The notes beneath the pieces are model-generated. The model was not told the origin of the DNA and did not search any database. It saw only the letters and a program-made list of their open reading frames with translations. The position numbers and the translations under genes were made by a program. Positions 10,748 through 26,232 of a stretch of DNA of 64,000 nucleotides are shown piece after piece. This DNA comes from Nemania diffusa (taxonomy: Eukaryota; Ascomycota; Sordariomycetes; Xylariales; Xylariaceae). The DNA lies in the NCBI GenBank assembly GCA_038501195.1, contig JBBPUQ010000008.1, forward strand, positions 3,048,501 to 3,112,500. The letters run 5' to 3'. The first letter of the stretch is position 1. Every line of letters begins with the position of its first letter.

Positions 10748-11285
10748 GTGATCTGGACATAGTTCTGTTGTTGTTATTGGCTGAAACTTAGCGAGAGGGC
10801 AGCGAGATGATGAACTTGCGTCCAGACAGGAGAGTCAACAGTGATCTATCATTAAATCAAAGAGTCGAGCAGAGGACTGCAAGGATAAAACCAACTTGGT
10901 TTTATTCGACTTCCGGAAGCAATGTCGTCGGATATTCGTTTCGAATGCTAACCGTTCTCTCCCTGCTGCAACTCGACATCTTCCAGCTCAGCTAGGCAAG
11001 TGGCTGATCAAGGGACCCGCAGCGACCGAACCACTGCAGTATACCATCCAACGCAACGATGTGCGCCCCTATTGCCTCAGCCTGCCTGAGACCCAACATT
11101 TGGATATATATAGATCAATGTCGGGTCCCGAGCATCCCCCACTCTCACTGGCCATGTTTCTCTAATGCCCCCCTCCTCTGTTCAGTTTACTAGATAGCCA
11201 ATTGCTACAAATCACCAGCCTGAGCCTTACTGTGTAGGTCAATTAGAGTTTGATCGAGCTCATTGACGATCTTAATTCATTCATC
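10748..11285. other. Divergent intergenic region
   Basis: Lies between the starts of the minus-strand methyltransferase gene and the plus-strand rhodopsin-domain gene, so it should hold both promoters. TATATATAG at about 11104-11112 is a possible TATA-like element for the right-hand gene. No further gene seen. Confidence 0.45.
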
Positions 11286-12083
11286 ATGGCTCAGAGTAGC
11301 GGAAGTGCTTATTCAGTTGCCAATTTCTTTGCCTATGCTACCCCAGGCGGCATCATCGCTGCAGGCGCGGCGCTACCAGCAATTGGCATAATTGTGGTGG
11401 CATTGCGCTTCTACACACGACTGACTCAGAAAGCCCGACTAGGACTCGATGACTTTTTCATTCTACCGGCCTTGGTTCTAGTCATTGGTATGGGGGTGAC
11501 GCTGATCATCGGTAAGTCTCATTGCCGTGTGAATATCCTAGCTGTCGTACCACACTTCGTGTAAGGCGAGTCTCACTCACACACGTTTCAATGTATTACA
11601 GGCGTCGAACGCGGAGCCGTAGGATATCCGACACCGCCGCCGCCCAATGCAGATCCTGCTTTCGTCTTCACGTGGCGGGACCCGAAGATCACGTTGGTGC
11701 AAAAAGTGCAGTTCATCACGCAGTTGCTCATGACGGCCGCATACGGCTTCATCAAGCTCAGCATCGTCTTCTTCTATCGTCGCATCTTCGTCACGAGCAG
11801 GCGCGACCACTTCGATGTCGTCACCAAGTTCTGCATCGCGCTCATCGTGGCATGGACCTTGGCGTACATCTTCGCCATCGCCTTCGACTGCGACACGGTA
11901 TGGTCGGCACATTGGGGGTCGTATTCCGACCTGTTCCAGTACTGCCACGGCGGTTTCCCGGTCCAGCAAATCTACGAATCCCTCCTCATCACTGATCTCA
12001 TAACCGACGTCCTAATCATCCTGCTACCATTACCCAAGGTATGTTTCCCGAGACAAAGCTCCAGATTGAGGGAGAGTTCATAG
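11286..12083 (+). pseudogene. Rhodopsin-domain (PTH11-like) protein gene truncated at A+T block
   Basis: The 5' two-thirds of a rhodopsin-domain receptor-like gene. Exon 1 is 11286-11511, the intron 11512-11601 (GTAAGT...TTACAG), and exon 2 11602-12038, followed by a good GTATGT donor. The protein shows helix 1 with ALRFYTR, GLDDFF at the cytosolic loop, KVQFITQLLMTAAYGFIKLSIVFFYRRIF, the extracellular Cys segment and LITDLITDVLIILLPLPK. The conserved remainder (usually W-x-L-Q-x-S and two or three more helices) is absent: about 45 bp after the donor the sequence turns into the 21 kb A+T block, and reading through stops at 12083. The gene is therefore decapitated at its 3' end, most likely by repeat insertion or rearrangement. 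I did not find the missing part to the right of the block. Confidence 0.78.
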
Positions 12084-12532
12084 ATAATATATTGCTGTTT
12101 AAAAACAAAAAGTTAGATATAGTTGCTAATATAAAGCAAAAAGCTATATTGTTTTAATTTTTTTTTTTACTATAAAATTTATAACGTAATTTTAGTTAAT
12201 TATTTTGAACTAGCTTTTTTTTTAATATTTTTAAATACTTTTTTTTTTATTTAAATAAAATATATTTTAAAGTATATAATAAAAAAATTATTAAAAAAAA
12301 TTACAAAAAAAAACAACAAAATATTTAATCAAATATATTAAATTAAGTATTAAATATTATAAATAATATATAGTAATAGATTTAAAAAAAAAAAGCTATA
12401 AAATTAATAATAAATTATAATAAATATATTAATAAACATTTATAAAAGCATTTAATATAACTATATTAGTTAAAGTTAGAAATATTAAACAATAAAAACA
12501 TTATTATATTTAATAAAAAGTACTGTTATATA

Positions 12533-12760
12533 AAGCTTATAAAGAAAATAAAGCTTTAAACAAATGAGGCTATATTATATAAAAAATCTATAAAAAAAAA
12601 AAAAAAAAAAAAGTTAAAAATCTTTTTGTACAAGAATTATTTATATATATATATAAAGCGGTTTAAAGTAACAATAAATAAATTATTTATTTAACTATAT
12701 AATAAAACTATTTATTTATTTAAACAATTAATAGTTTTAATATTAACTAATTTATAACTA
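12533..12760 (+). repeat. Direct repeat F, left copy
   Basis: Matches 32140-32371 in the same orientation over about 228 bp, with shared landmarks AAAGCTTTAAACAAAT, GGCTATATTATATAAAAAAT, a poly(A) run and AAAGCGGTTTAAAG. Differences are mainly transitions. The two copies lie near opposite ends of the A+T block, 19.6 kb apart. Confidence 0.75.
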
Positions 12761-13428
12761 TTTTTTTTTTAAAAAAAATAGTTTATTTATAAATTATAAA
12801 ATTTAAATATATAAGCTTTAATTAAATACTTTTTAACAAAAAAAAAAATCGTTTTAAATATTTATTATATTGTTAATTGCTAAGCTTTTTTTTTATTAAA
12901 TTATAATATAGCTTTTTTATAATTAATATTACTAAGTTTTAACAATAATATATTTTAAATATATTTTTTATATATTTTTTTTTTTTTTTTATATAGCTAA
13001 CAAGTTATTATTAATATAAAAACTTTTAATAATATTATTTTATATTATTTACAGCTATTAATTTAGTTTTAAAAAAAGTTTTGTTATATTTAAATTATTA
13101 TTATAAAAATTTTTTAATAATATAAAATTATTTTTAAAGTTTTTAATATAATATTATTTATTATTAACATTTTATTTTTTTTAATTAACTTAATTTTATA
13201 ATTTTTAATAATATAGTTATATTATATATATTTTTTTTATTTTAAATTTTTTTTTGCTTTTAAATTTAAATATTTTATTTTTAAAATTATTAATTTTTTA
13301 ACTTATTAATAAATTATTAAAGTACTTTTTTAAACAATTAATATAATATTAATTTATTAATTGCTATAACAATAAAACTTATAATATAAATATATTATTA
13401 TTTTTTTTTAATATTTTATATATTTGTT

Positions 13429-13610
13429 ATTATTAAAATTTAAAAGCTAAAATTTAAAAAAGTATTAATATATTTATATATATTTATTTTATATATATTT
13501 TAAAAAAGATTTTTTTTTTTTTTAAGTTTTAATTTTATATAATATATATTATTAGCTATATATTATTTATTATATTATATTTAATTTATAGTTTTTTTTA
13601 CTTTGTAATA
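13429..13610 (+). repeat. Direct repeat G, left copy (possible LTR)
   Basis: About 182 bp nearly identical to 20468-20647, both containing TTAATATATTTATATATATT and TTATAGTTTTTTTTA. Differences are C/T and G/A exchanges. It could be the 5' LTR of a 7.2 kb decayed element. TG...CA ends are not preserved. Confidence 0.65.
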
Positions 13611-16600
13611 ATTTTAAAACTTTTATTTAAAGTTATTTATAATATAAAATAACATTTGAATGTTTTAAAAAGTTTGTTATATTTATAAATATAACAAAAT
13701 TAAATATTATTTAAAATAATAATAAAAATATTTCAAACTAGCTTTAATTTTAAATTTTTTTTAAAAAAGTTTAATTTTTTACTTTTATTATTATTTTTAA
13801 ACTATTAACTAATATATTAATTTTATAAAAAGTTTTTATAAAAATATAAACAAAAAATTATTAATTAAAACTTAAATAAAATAAATAAAATTAATATATT
13901 GTTAAATTGTATAATTTTCGATTTAAAACTATATTAAAAACAACTTTTAAAAAAAACTAAAAAAAAACTAATAATTTTATCAACTGTAAAAAATAGCGAA
14001 ACTTTAAACAATTAGTTTTTTTTTATTAATGTTTAATTTTTAAAATATATTAATAATATAGTTATAATATTATTTTTATACTTTTTAATAATAATAATAT
14101 AATTAAGTTTTTTATATATATAAATTATTAACAAAAATATAATAAATTTAAATTAAATTATAACAATAATATAAATTTTAGTTAATTAATTAAATTTAAA
14201 TATAAATTATTAATTTTAAACTTTATATATAATAAATAAATTAAATAAATTAAAAAGTTAAAGTTTATATTTAATAGTTTTAAATATAAATTTAGTTGTT
14301 TAATAAACAAAATTATATATATAATTAATAAAATAAATTAAAATTATAAAAACAAGTATTAAAGCTTATTTAAAAAATTTTTAAAAATAAAACAGCTTTA
14401 ATATTAATACAAATAAAATATATTTTTAAAATAAACAAAAACTTTTATATAATAATTAATATATTTAAAAATAAATATAAATATATAGTTAAAATATATT
14501 TATTAATTTTTAAATTAATATTTTAAATAATTTAATTATTATTTAGCTTAAATCGAAAAATAAAAAACAAAAAAAACTAATAACAAAAAAGTTATACCTT
14601 TTTATTAAAAATTATTTAATTTTTTAAAAAAAAAAATAATAAATTTTTATAATTTTTTATTTATTATTTAAAAAAATATAATTAATATAACAATATATTA
14701 ATAAAAATTAATAAATAAAAGTTAAAAAAAAATATAATAACAATTAAGTTTATATATAAATTATAATTAAAGTTGTTATAAATTTTATATAAAATTTTTA
14801 TAATATTGTTATTTTTATTATAACTTTTTATAATTATAAAACTTATATATAATTAATAAAAATTATTATAAAAACTATTATTTTAAAAAGTTATAAAACT
14901 TTTAATATTAAAATTTTTAATTTAAATTAATAAATTATTAAACTTTAAAATATTAAATATATTAATTTAACAAATTAAAAAATAAATATAAGTTTAAAAA
15001 GCTATAAAAGTTTTTAAAAAATAAACTTAAATATTATTTAAATTTAAACTAACAATTATTAAAAAATTAAAATTTTATTATTTGTTTTTTTTATAATAAA
15101 ACAAAATATTATATTAATTAATATTTTAATAAATAGTTTTAAAAATAAATTATTTAAAAAATTTAAACTATTAAAAAAAAATTTAATAATTTTTATTATT
15201 TAAAACAAATTGTTTTTTTTTATTAATTTATTTTAAAAAACTATAATAATTTTAATTTAAAAAATAAAAAATAAATTTAAATTTTATAATAAAGTTTAAA
15301 AATAAATACTAGCTATTTATTTTATTTTTTTAATATTTTTATATTTTTTATTTAATATATATATTTAATTTAAATAAACTATTTTTAAAAATATATATTA
15401 ATTTAAATTTTTATATTAAATATAATTATATTAATTATATTTTTATTTTATATTATAAATTATAAAAAGCTTTTTATAAGTTTTATATTTTATAAATTAT
15501 AAATTAAAAAAGTTTAAATATATATAAAATTTATTAAATTTTTTATAAATTAATTAATTAATAAAAAGTTATTTGTATAATTTAATATATATATATTATA
15601 ATATTATATAATAATTAATTAAAAAAAAGTTTAATATTATTGTTTTAATTAATTTTAAAAAGTAAAAAAATTATATTAAATTTAAGTTTAAATTAATAAT
15701 TTTTTAGTTTTAAATAAAAATATTTTAAATTATTATTATTTTAAAAGTTTATATAAATTTATTAAAATAAAAAATATTATTAAATAATTATTATTTTATT
15801 TAAGTTTTTATTTTTTAAAAAAATAAAAATAAAACTAACTTTTATAAGTTTTAATTTAGTTTTAAAAAAGTTTTAAAATTTATTTAAATTTTTTAATACT
15901 TTTAATATTAATATATTTTTTTATATTTATTAAAATAATTTATTAATTAATTTATAAAAAAATATAATAGTATTTTATTATTTTATTTATTTTTTAATTT
16001 AAAACAAATTATAAAAACTAAAAAATTAGTTATAAAAAATAATAAAAAGTAAAAAAATTAAAAAATTAAAAAGTTTTATAAAAGTATTAATATTTTTTAT
16101 ATTTAAAAAAAATAAAACTTTATATTTTTATGTTAATTATAAAAAATTTAATAAAGTTTTATAAAAAAATCGTTTTATTTTTTTATTTATTTTAAAAATA
16201 TTAAATAAAATTATATATATAAAAATATTTTTAAAAATTAATTTTAAAAATATTTATTATTATATATAAATTTAAAAAAAAAATAAATAAAAAATAATAT
16301 TTTATATATATTATAAATATTATAAATTTTTAGTTATATTTATAAATTTATATAATATTTTTATTACTTTTTAAAATTATATATAAAAAATATTTAATAA
16401 TATTTTAAATATTTTTTATATAATATATTTTAATAATATATTTGTTTTTTTTTTAAATAAAAATTTATATATAAATTATATTTAAAATATTATTAAAAAA
16501 CTATAAAAAGCTAAGTTATATATTAAACTTTTTAAATGTTAATTTTATTAATATAAATTAAAATTTTTAAATTATATTATTTTAAATAAAAAAATTAAAA

Positions 16601-19600
16601 TAGATTTTTTATAAATTAATACTATTAAAAAATAGTTTTTTTTTAGTTTTTATTATAAATTATAACAATTTTTAAAATTTTATAACTTTTATTGCTATTT
16701 TATTAAAAAGTATTTTTTAATTGCTGTTTTATTATATTAATATTTAAAAAAAAATATAATTAAAACAAAAAAAAGTTAAATTTTTTTAAATAATTTAAAA
16801 AAGTATGTTTTTAAATAATTATAAAATTTATTTAAATAAGCTATTTTTTTTATATATTTTAACTTTAAAAAATAAATATTAATAAAAATTAATATATTTA
16901 AAGCTATATTTACAAATAATTTATTATAAAAAAATAATTAAAAATAATAATAACTAGTTTTGTTTTATTTTTAAAAATTTTTTAATTAAAAATTAAACTA
17001 AAATATATTAAATAAAAAAATACTAGCTATTATTAAAAGCTTTAAATATTAATATTACTATTTATAAAAAAATAAATTATTTATTAAAATATTAATTAAT
17101 TATAATAACTTTTAAACTTTTATAAAAATATTAAAACTAAATAAAAAATAAATTTAATAATATATTTATTTAGTTTTTTTTAACTTTATTATTAAATATA
17201 AAAAAAAAAAGCAAAATAAAACCGATTTTTTTTATGCTGTTTTAATTATATAAATAATATATTTTTTAATATAAATTTTTTTTTTATATTAAAAAAAAAA
17301 ATTGTTATATAATATATAACTATTAAAAACTAATATTTAAAAATATTAGTTAAAAAAGTTTATATTAAATATTATTTTTTTAAACAATTAATTTTTATTT
17401 AATTAATTATATATATATAAATATAAATAGCTATTATAAAAAAAAATATTTAAAACTTAAAAATTAATTAAAGTTTTAAATTATTAATTTAAAATGTTTA
17501 AAAAAAAAATTTTAAATATTAACAAATTTTAAAGTAAATTAAAAACAATTTAGCTATAAAAAGTTAATAATTAATTTAAAATTTTTTAATTTTTTATAAT
17601 AAAAAAGTTTATATATTTTTTAAAAAATTAATTTATTTTTAACTAATTAAATTATATTATAACAATTTTTTTATAAATTATTTTAATTAAAAATATATTT
17701 TAAAACTTTTTTAAAAAAAGTTTTACTAGCAAAACTTAAAATATAATATATAAAGCTATATAAAAAGCTATATTATTTATTTTAAGTTTAAAATAAAATA
17801 TTATTAAAAATATAACAAATTAAATAATTTGTTAATATTTATTAAATTTATATAAAAACTATTTATAAATTTTATAGCTAGTTTATTAAAAACTTTTTAT
17901 AAAAATAATTATATAAATTTTATATTAATAATTATAAATTTATTTATTAAGCTAATATATTTATTATTTATTTATATTATTATAATAGTTATATAATTAG
18001 CTATTTTATTTTATTAAAAAATAAAATATAAATTTAAAAGCTTTATTAAAATAATTATTAATTAAAGTTTTATATTTATTAGTAATTTTTAGTTTAATTT
18101 ATATTATTATATTAAAGTTAAAAAATGTTATTTAGTTATATTTTATTTTAAAACTAACAATTAAATAAAACATATAAATTAAATAATTAAATATTATTTA
18201 AAATATTTTATTTTTATTAAACAAATTAACTAGTTTTAATTATTACTTTAAACTTTTTTTGTTATAAATTTAACAATTAATTTAATTATTAATATTTTAT
18301 TTTTTAAAGTTTTATATAGTTATATATTAAAATTTAAATTGTTTGTTAAAAATAACTTTATTTTAAAAAAAGTATTAACAATATAAAATTAATTAAATAA
18401 ATTAAAAATTATTAAAAATAAATTAACAAAATAATAATAAAATATAATCGAAAATTAAACAAAATATTATAATAATAAATATAAATTAATAAGCTATAAA
18501 ATAAATTAATTAATTATTTTATTAATTAAATATTTTAAACTTAAAAAATATTACTATAAACTAGCTTTTAAATATATTAAACTATTTAAAATTATTAATA
18601 AAATTAATTTATAAATTTATTACTTTTGTTTTTTTATATAATATATTTATTTTTATAATATATTTTTTATTTAATTATTAAAACTTTAAAAAGTTAATAA
18701 TATAAATAAATTATTTATATTTAACTTAAAAAATAATAATATAAAATAAAAAATAAAAAATATAATAAAAAAATATATTTATAAAAAAAATTTATATTAT
18801 AAAATTAAATAAAAAAGTTAGCTAATTAAATATAATTAATAAATATTAATTATTAATATATTTATTGCTAAAACTATTGTAAATTTTTAAAAAAAAAAAA
18901 AAAATATAAAAAAAATAAACTAGCAAAACTATAAAAAAAACTATTTATTATATTATAGTAAAAATATATTAAAACTATTAAAAAAACTTTTTAATTAATT
19001 ATTTAAAGTTGTTAAAAAAGCTAATAAAATAAAATAAATTAAAATTTTTATAAAAAAGTTTATATAATAAAAATTAAACTTATTTTTTTAAATAATAATT
19101 TATATTTTATTAATAAACTATATATAAAACTTTGTTAAAAAATTTAAAAAGTAAATTTAAAAACATTTTAAAATATTATAAACTTTTTACAAACTTTAAA
19201 ATATTTTATATTATTATTATTTTCGTAATAAATTGTTTTTACTTTTTTTATAAAACAATATATAGTTAAAAATTAAATTATATAATTAACATTAAAAAGC
19301 TGCAAATAAAATATAATAATATAGCAATATTAAATATATTAATTAATGTTTTATTTAAGTTAAAAATAAAAGTAAAAAATAAACAAAATAGCTTATTTAT
19401 AATATTAGCAGTAAAAAAAACAATAGTTTGTTAAATTAAAGTTTTATATTAATAAATTAAAAATTAATATTTAATAGTAGCGTTTTAAAATTAATAATTA
19501 ATATTAAAATTAATAATAAATATAAATAAAATAGTTTATTTTTATAACAAAAACTTTATTAATAAAACAAAAAATAGTATAATATAAAAAAAAAATATAG

Positions 19601-20181
19601 CAAAAAGATTTTAAAAAATAAAACTATGTTTTAACAATTTTATAACAAAGTTAAATTAAAATATATTAAATATAGCTTTTTTTTTTATTATAAATAATAA
19701 TATTGCTTAAATTGTTATTATTTTTTTATTTTAAATTAAATAAATTAATATTAAACTTTAAAATTTTATATAAATAAATTATATTAAATATTATTATAAT
19801 AAATAATTAATTTTTTAATAATAAAATAAAGCTAAAATAAAAATAAAGTTATTTATAAGTTTGTAAATATTATAGTTTTTTTAGTAGTTATTATATATAA
19901 AGCTTTTTAAATTTGTAAAAAAGCAGCAAATTTTTAAAAGTTTAATATTTTTAAACTAAAAAAAATTATAAAAATATTTAAAGTAAAAACAATATATTAA
20001 TAAAACAATTATAGTTTAAAGTTTGTTTTAATATTTAAATTAATAGTTATAAATATAAATAATTTAATAATAAAAAAATATATTAAAAGTAATAATAACA
20101 AATAAAATATAAAAATAATTTAAAAATAAGTGCAAATAATAAAAAAAAATTTGTTAAATAAAAATTAATAAAATTAACAAT

Positions 20182-20185
<4 letters not shown>

Positions 20186-20222
<37 letters not shown>
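20186..20222 (+). repeat. 37-bp poly(A) run
   Basis: An uninterrupted run of 37 A. It lies about 250 bp before the right copy of repeat G, so it might be a polypurine tract, a retroposon poly(A) tail, or simple slippage in A+T DNA. Confidence 0.7.
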
Positions 20223-20225
<3 letters not shown>

Positions 20226-20467
20226 AGCAAATTTATAGTTTTATATATTTTTGTTTATATATAAAACTATATTAATAAAAATATAAATTATTTTTAAAAA
20301 TTAATAATTTATAAAATATTTAAATATTTATATATAATTATATATTATTTATTTTTTTAATTAATTAAATTAATAAATTAATTAATTAATTTATATATTT
20401 AAATTAATTAATTTATAATTAATTTTTATAATTAAATTAAAAATAATTTAAACTAAAAAAAAAAATA

Positions 20468-20647
20468 ATTATTAAAATTTAAAAGTTAAAATTTAAAAAA
20501 ATATTAATATATTTATATATATTTATTTTATATATATTTTAAAAAAATTTTTTTTTTTTCAAGTTTTAGTTTTATATAATATATACTATTTGCTATATAT
20601 TATTTATTATATTATATTTAATTTATAGTTTTTTTTATTTTATAATA
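20468..20647 (+). repeat. Direct repeat G, right copy (possible 3' LTR)
   Basis: Partner of 13429-13610. It is preceded by an A-rich run (about 20456-20465) that could be a polypurine tract, consistent with a 3' LTR on the plus strand. Confidence 0.6.
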
Positions 20648-23600
20648 GTTATATTATTAAATAATTAAATTTATTTAAAAGTTTATTAATAATTTAAAAT
20701 TATTATTTTTTTAATATAAATATATAATTGTTTATATTAAAGTTAAAATTATAATATTTTTAATTAATTTATTTAATTATATATTTTTAAATATATTTTA
20801 AACTTTTTTTAACAAAATTAATAAATTATATAATTTTTTATATTTTATTTTATATATTTGTTTATAATATTGTTTTAGCTATTAATAAATTTTTTAATTT
20901 TTTTTAAATAATATAGTTTTTTTAATTAAAATAAAACAATATAAAAAAATTTATTTTAATTTTATAAAATAATAGTTTTATTAATTTATAAAACAATAAA
21001 ACTTATATATAATTTATTATAAAAATTTATTTAAATTAATTATTTTAATAATAATTAATATAAAACTAAAATTATTAATTTAAATATTTATTTATAATTT
21101 CGATTTATTTAATAGTTTTATAATAGTTTATAAATATTAAAATATATTTAATTTTTATAATTTTATATAGTTTATTTATAAATTTAAATATAAATTAAAG
21201 TTTTTTATTAAATATTATTATAATTAATATTTTAAAAACTTTAAAAAAACTTTTGTAATATATTTATATAATATTTTTTATAGTTATTTTTATAATATAA
21301 AATATAATTTATATTTTTTTTTTTAATTAGTTTATTATAATTAATATATTATTAAAACTATATTTATTTTTAAATATTTATTTAAAATTAACAACTAAAT
21401 ATTTTTATATTTAATTTAAAATAAAAAATAATATAAATTTATTAAATATTTTATTATATAAAATTTTTATAAAATAATATTTTATATAATTAAAAATATA
21501 TATATTATAATTATTTTTAAAGTTAAATTATTAATAATATTTTATAAAAAGTTTATATGTTTTTTTTTTTTTTTTAAATATATTATAAATATTTTATTAT
21601 ATACTTTTTAAATAAATTAAATATAAAAATATAAAAAGTTAAAAACTATAAATTTTTTATTAAAAATAATTAAATTATTAATTATTTATTATAAGTTGTT
21701 TTTATTAAAAGTAGTTTTTTTATAATATATTTTTATATTAAAGTTTTTTTTATTTTTTTTAAATATTTTTATAATTAATTAAAAATTTAACAAAACTTTT
21801 ATATTTTTTTATAATTTTATAATAAATAGCTTAATTTATTTAATTATTTATATAAATATATTATATATTAAATTATTTATTAATTAAAAAATTATTAAAT
21901 ATTTTTATATTTTTTTTTTTTTTTTTATATAATAAAGTTTTTATATTTTTTTATTAATATATTAATTAATATGTTTTTTTTTTAAAATAATATATAATAT
22001 AAAAATTATATTTATAAATAATTTAATTTATTTTATTTATTATAAATTTAAATATTACTTTTAAAAAAAATATTTTAAAGTTTAATAATTAATTATTATT
22101 AAAAATAATTTAAATTATTTACTAATTAATTTAAGTTGCTATTTTTTAAAAACTAATAATATTATAAATATTTTTTTATTAAAAATTTTATAATTTAGTT
22201 TAATATTTTATAAAATTTTAAAATAATAAATAACTAAATATTAATTATTATTATATTTTTATAATAATATATTAATTATTATATTATTAAAAATATTTGT
22301 TTTAATTTTTATAAATAAACTATATTTATAATATTATAATATTAAATAAAACATTAATACTTTTTTTAATTATATAAAAACTTAATTATATTTTTAAATT
22401 TATAAAAAAACTATGTTTTTTTTAATTAGTTATATTATAAAAATAACAATTTTATTATAATTTTTAATAAATTTTTTATAAAAGTTATAAAATTTTAAAA
22501 AAAATTACATTTTTTTTATAATAATAAAAACTTTTTAATTTTTTATTATATTTATTTTAGCTAAATTAATTTAAATATTATTTATATTAACAATATATTT
22601 TAAAAACTTAATTTTTATAATATAAAATTTAAATTTTTTTAAATTTATTTAAAGTTTTATAATATATAATTGTTATAATATTATTTATATATATTTTTTA
22701 TAATTTTTTATATTATTTAAATAAATAAAAATATTGTTTATATATATATTATAAAAATTGTTTAAATAATTAAACAATATATTATTAATATATTTTTAAA
22801 ATATAATAAACTTATTAATTAAACTAAATAAAAATATTTTATATTTAAAAAACTTATAATATATATAAAAAATTATTAAATTTTTTTATTTAAATTTTAT
22901 ATATATTTAATTAAATATTTATTATATATTTAATTTAATAAATATATTAGTTTTAAATAGTTGTAATAATATTTTTTTAATTAAAAATAAAAATTTTTTT
23001 TTTTTTTTATTAATTTATTAAATTTATAATAGTTTATATAAAACTTTAATTTTTTATTAAATTTTTTTATAAATAATATAAATAATATATAAAAAATATT
23101 ATTAAATTTAATAAATTTTTTATATAAATTATTAATTAAATATTTATAAATTATTTTTAGTTTATTTAAAAACATTTTATATAAAAAATTATATTAAAAA
23201 TTGTTAAAAGCTTTATTTTTTATAAACTTAATTTTATAGTTTATTTTTAATTTATAAAATAATAAAATATTAAAATTAACTTTATTAAATATATATAATA
23301 AATTATAATATTTTTAAAAAATTATTTATAAAACTTTTTTATAAAAGTTTTTTTTTTTTTTATTAAAAAAGTTCTTTTTTTTGTTTTTAATAAATTTATT
23401 AATTTTATAAAAAGTAATAATTTATATTTATTATATAAACTTGTTTTAAAAAATTAACATATTAAAAACAGTTATATTAAAATTAGCTATTTTTATAAAT
23501 AGTTTAATTTTATATTATTTTAATTTATTTTTTTATATTTTGTAAAATTTTATATTGTTTATTTTTTATTATAATATAATTTTTCTGTTTTTTTTTTAAA

Positions 23601-26232
23601 CTTTTTTTTTTTTTTGTTTTTATTAAAAAACAAAAGTTATTATTTAAGTTATACTATATTTTATTTAAACTTTTTTTAATAAAGCTTAATTATTTAATAA
23701 TAAAAATTTAAAATATTATTTAATTTTTTTTAATATTTTTTTATTGTTGTAAATATTTTTGTTTTTTTTTAACAAATTTTATATTTTGTTAATTTATATT
23801 AGTTTAATATTTTAAACTTTTAAACTATATTTTTGTTTAATTTATATTTAAGTTTTAATTGAAATATTAATTAAAAAAATAGCTAAATAAAAATATTATT
23901 TAATATTTGTAGTAATTAAAAAATATATTATATTTTTAAAACTAAAATTTTTTAATAATAATTTTATAAATTTATAAAAGTATTATTATTAAAAGTATAT
24001 TTTTAAAGTTTTTTTTTTATATTTATAAAAATATTAATAAAACAGCTTTAATATTTTGTTTTTTTTTTTTATTATAACTAAATATAAATTGCAAATAAAA
24101 TTAAATAATAAAAAAAAAGTTTAATATTTTTACAATTTTTTTAGCAAATAATATATTTATATTTATATATATACTTGCTTTTATATTTTTAAAAAAGTTT
24201 TTAATAATTAATAAAAATTTATTACTATTTATAATATATATATATAATAAAAGCTATTTTTTTAAATATTTATTTATTAAGTTTAATTTATTATTTATAA
24301 GATTTTTTTACAATATTTTTTTTAAACAAAAGTTTAATTTATTTAAAGTTATTTTTTTAATGTTTTTATTTTTTTAGTTTTTTTTATAGTAATATTTTTT
24401 AAAACTTTTATTTTATTGCAAAAACTAACAAATATAGCTATAATAATTTATAAATATACTTTTTTTTTAATATTATTTAAAAAACAGTTTTTTAATATAT
24501 ATTTTTTTTACTAGCAGTTAAAACATTTACTTTTTTTAGCTAGTTTTAATAGTTTAAAACTATTTAAAAAATTATAACTTTTTATAACTAAAGTTTTATT
24601 AGTATTATTATTTATTTTAATATTATTGTTTTTATTATTTTTAGTTTTATTTAAAATATTGCTAATATTATTATAAATATTATATAAAACTAATTTAGCT
24701 ATATTATTAAAAAAAATTAATTAGTTAATTTTTTATTTAATATTGCATTTTTTATTATTTATATATATTTAATAAATTAATTAAATATAAAGTTTAATAT
24801 ATTAATTAAATAAAACATTATTATTAAAATATATAAAAAAAATACTTAGTAGTTTATTAAATAGCTTATTTTTAAAGTGTTTTTTTTACATTTTTTTTTT
24901 TAACTTAGTTTTTTTAATTAAACAAATAAAATTTGTTTTAAAATTAAAAAAAGTAATAAAAGTATAGTTATTAAAATTAAAAAATTTTTATTTTAATTTA
25001 AATTTTTTGTTTATATTAATATTTTTATAACTTTTTTTAAAATAATTAAAAAAAGCTTTAATAATAAATAATTAATTAAAATAACTTTTAATTAAATATA
25101 AAAGTAAATATTTAGCAATTTTGCTATTAATATAAACTTTAATATTAATTATTTTTATAGCTTTATTAATAAACTAGTTTTTGTTAATAATTAGTTAGCT
25201 TTTTATAATATATAGCTATATTTTAAACTTAATATTATTTTTATTTTTATTATTATAAAAAATAAATATAAATATTTTAATTAATTTATAAAATTTTTTA
25301 TTTATTTAAATAAATTTTAAAATATTACTTTTATAAAAAAATAAATTAACAATATACTAATTAGTTTTATTTAGCAATTTTTAAATATAGTTATATTTAA
25401 TAGTAACTATTTTTAACTTTTAAAATAAATAATTAATAATTTGTTTAAAATAAAAGTTAAAAGCAAGCTTTTTTTTATTGTTTTTTATTAAATAGTTTAG
25501 TTGTTTTTTTTTATTAATTACAATTTTGCTAAATTTTTTAACTCAATTAACAAAAGTTTTTATATATTAAATAAATAGTATAGCTAAATTATATAAATTT
25601 ATAGTTTGTTATTAATACATTATTATTATTAAAAATTTAACTTTTATTTTTTAAAACAACATATTAAAATATTTAGCTAAATTAATAAAAGCTTTTTTAT
25701 TAATTAGTTTATTAAATTTAAACTAGATTTTTTTGCTTAATATAATAATAAAAATAAAAAAAAATATAATTTTATTAAGTTTATACAATTTAGTAATATA
25801 TTTTTTTAACAAATAGTTTATTTTTTAATAAAAGTTTTTTTAGTTAAAAATATAATATTTATATATAAAAAAAAAGTTTTAAATTTAGTTATAAAAACTT
25901 TTTATTAAAATAGCTAAAATAATTAATTTATTGTTATTTTTAGCTTTTATAATAACTAAAGTATTTTAGTTAAATTTTTTAAAATATATTTAAGTATTAG
26001 CTTTTATATAAAAAGTTAAAAAAGATTGCTTGTTATTTATAATTACAAATAATTGCAATTTGTTAAAAGTTAAATTAATTTATTTTTTAATTTGCTATTT
26101 AAAAATAGCGTATTTTTTAAATATCAGTGCTATAATAGCAACTTATTATAATTTAGTTTTTTTTTAAAAAATATTTAAAAGTAGTTTTTATATTTTATAA
26201 TTTATAAATAATTTATAAATTATTACATAAAA

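Noticed and set aside
22981..23175. 64-codon frame in the A+T block
   Set aside because: Lys/Asn/Ile/Phe/Tyr-only low complexity, expected by chance in A+T-saturated DNA.
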